From the NCBI GenBank assembly GCA_964485815.1, contig CAZAJX010000064.1:1-5399 (forward strand): a DNA stretch of 5,399 nucleotides. The letters run 5' to 3'. Both the position numbers and the translations under genes were made by a program. Below the pieces are notes generated by a model. The model was not told the origin of the DNA. It did no database searches and saw only the letters and a list, made by a program, of their open reading frames with translations. The DNA is from SFLA01 sp964485815 (GTDB lineage: Bacteria; Bacillota; Clostridia; Oscillospirales; CAG-382). Shown one piece after another: positions 4,292-5,399 of the stretch. Numbering within the stretch: the stretch's first letter is position 1; each line of letters starts with the position of its first letter.

Positions 4292-5399
4292 ATGAAAAAG
4301 GCATTATCTCTCGTGCTTTGCTTCGTTCTCGTAGCAGTTATGGCTCTTCCCGCTCTGGCAGCCGGCTATACTGTTGATTCCGAAACCGGCAATGCATCTT
4401 ATGAAAACGCATACGGCTACGTTTTCAAACTCGACCTTGTAAACGATACCAACGTTGCAGAGAAAAACGTTCTTTTCACCAGCCAGCCTGCTATGGGCGA
4501 TTGGTGGACCTTCGTTGCTCTTGAAAAGGTAGAGGGCGACACTTATAAGGCTGTTATCGACGCAGCTCTCTGGAAGTACCGTCCCGAAGGATTTACCCTT
4601 GGCGAAAATCAGGTAATCCTCGTTTGCCACTCTTCCAGCTCCAAACCTACCGAAGCTGAAACTTATCCCAACTGGGAAAACAAGATCGCTCTTGCAGCTG
4701 TAAAGACCGGCGATCTTATCACCTTCTCCGGCGTTGACTTTGAAAACGCTACTCTGGCAGAAGGCGCAACCGCTATCTGCTCTCAGGCAAAGGCTGAGGC
4801 TCCTGCTCTTGAATGGAAACCTTTCTTCCTTTCTCACTATGATGATTTCAGTGCAGAAGGCGCTTGCGTAGTTTTCACTGAAGCTTATAGCGGTTGCGCT
4901 TGGTGGCTCCATGTTGCTTTTGCTCCCGTAGCAGGCGAAGAAAACGTATATGAAGTTGTACAGGTGCTGAACGGTGTATCTGATGGCACCGCTTCTCCCA
5001 TTGATATTCCTGCAGGCGGCTTTGTATATGCAATGAACGTTGGTAATAACTGGGGCGATCTTACTCAGGCTGCTATCGATGCAGGCAATTTCGAATCCCA
5101 GTGGTGGTACGCGCTTTATCAGGAAAACCAAGAGTATTATATGACCAACTTTGTTAACGATGCTACAAACGCTATGATGGCAGACGCTGGCACTTGGCAG
5201 GTTGGCGATAAGTTTGTATTTGACGGACTTGACCTGGCCGGCAAGACCATCCCCACCACCACCGCAGATCTTAACTGGTATGACGATGCATACGTTTGCA
5301 CCGCAAAATATGCAGCATACGTTCCCGGTGCTTCTTCTGTAGTTAAGGAAGAGATCACCGTAGACGGCGACCTTACCGATACCGGCTGGAACAACAATG
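4292..5399 (+). CDS. Secreted Trp-rich protein with two copies of an unrecognised domain, partial (C-terminus off the right edge)
   Basis: 369 codons are present with no stop before the edge. AAGGAG (4278-4283) lies 8 bases before the ATG. Residues 1-24 are a clear Sec signal peptide: KK, then a hydrophobic core, then ALAA with cleavage after residue 23 or 24. The mature part contains two diverged copies of one domain, about 41-159 and 180-322. Shared landmarks are WWTFVALEKVEGDTY (71-85) and WWLHVAFAPVAGEENVY (204-220), then GDLITFSGVDFENATL (140-155) and GDKFVFDGLDLAGKTI (305-320). Trp-Trp pairs at 71, 204 and 271 and many Tyr residues suggest an extracellular beta-sandwich with aromatic binding surfaces. 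ITVDGDLTDTGW (355-366) resembles the opening strand of CBM9/DOMON-like carbohydrate-binding domains, so a different domain may begin there. The family is unrecognised; a surface or sugar-binding role is an inference. Codon use is biased (GCT, CTT, GTT, GAA), consistent with strong expression. Confidence 0.88.
   Translation, partial: MKKALSLVLCFVLVAVMALPALAAGYTVDSETGNASYENAYGYVFKLDLVNDTNVAEKNVLFTSQPAMGDWWTFVALEKVEGDTYKAVIDAALWKYRPEGFTLGENQVILVCHSSSSKPTEAETYPNWENKIALAAVKTGDLITFSGVDFENATLAEGATAICSQAKAEAPALEWKPFFLSHYDDFSAEGACVVFTEAYSGCAWWLHVAFAPVAGEENVYEVVQVLNGVSDGTASPIDIPAGGFVYAMNVGNNWGDLTQAAIDAGNFESQWWYALYQENQEYYMTNFVNDATNAMMADAGTWQVGDKFVFDGLDLAGKTIPTTTADLNWYDDAYVCTAKYAAYVPGASSVVKEEITVDGDLTDTGWNNN

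Noticed and set aside
4228..4380. An upstream ATG in the leader of the secreted protein gene that opens a frame overlapping its start
   Set aside because: It is out of frame, has no ribosome binding site and begins within the hairpin.
4304..5131. A 275-codon minus-strand open frame opposite the secreted protein
   Set aside because: The plus frame has a signal peptide, a ribosome binding site, a promoter and an internal domain duplication. The minus frame arises from the biased codons of that gene and has none of these.
1..5399. CRISPR array, transposase, toxin-antitoxin pair or phage module
   Set aside because: No regularly spaced repeats with unique spacers, no mobility or nuclease motifs, and no paired small genes of that kind were seen on either strand.

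Overview
The window looks like chromosomal DNA from an anaerobic Firmicute of the Clostridia type, probably an uncultivated gut or rumen lineage. The grounds are strong AGGAGG-type ribosome binding sites, near-consensus sigma-A promoters with 17-base spacers, tRNA genes with encoded CCA, an oxygen-sensitive type of Fe-S flavoenzyme, and moderate GC genes set in very AT-rich spacers. No species can be named from the sequence alone.

Layout, left to right. (1) Positions 1-2734, minus strand: a two-gene operon. A textbook promoter (TTGACA-17-TATAAT) with a 26-bp near-perfect palindrome over its -35 box drives a 684-residue 2-enoate reductase/2,4-dienoyl-CoA reductase-like enzyme (FMN, 4Fe-4S, FAD). 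Seventeen bases after its stop codon begins an aconitase X (AcnX) catalytic-subunit gene, which runs off the left edge. A dehydratase next to an enoate-type reductase suggests a dehydrate-then-reduce route on an unknown hydroxy acid; the substrate is not visible here. (2) Positions 2746-3064, minus: a 72-residue two-helix membrane protein with its own promoter and terminator. (3) Positions 3125-3672, minus: a 157-residue four-helix membrane protein of unknown function. (4) Positions 3728-4126, minus: two serine tRNA genes, transcribed as tRNA-Ser(TGA) then tRNA-Ser(GCT). The first has a strong promoter and the second a strong terminator. The 133-bp spacer holds a repeat element made of purine heptamers, a perfect hairpin, pyrimidine heptamers and a second hairpin. 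(5) Positions 4187-5399, plus: a strong promoter, a 5' leader with a small hairpin, and a secreted tryptophan-rich protein built from two diverged copies of one domain, cut by the right edge.

No CRISPR array, transposase, phage gene or defence system is visible. The points most worth follow-up are the AcnX/enoate-reductase operon with its palindromic operator, the repeat element lodged between the tRNA-Ser genes, and the duplicated secreted domain. All spacers are shorter than 300 bases.
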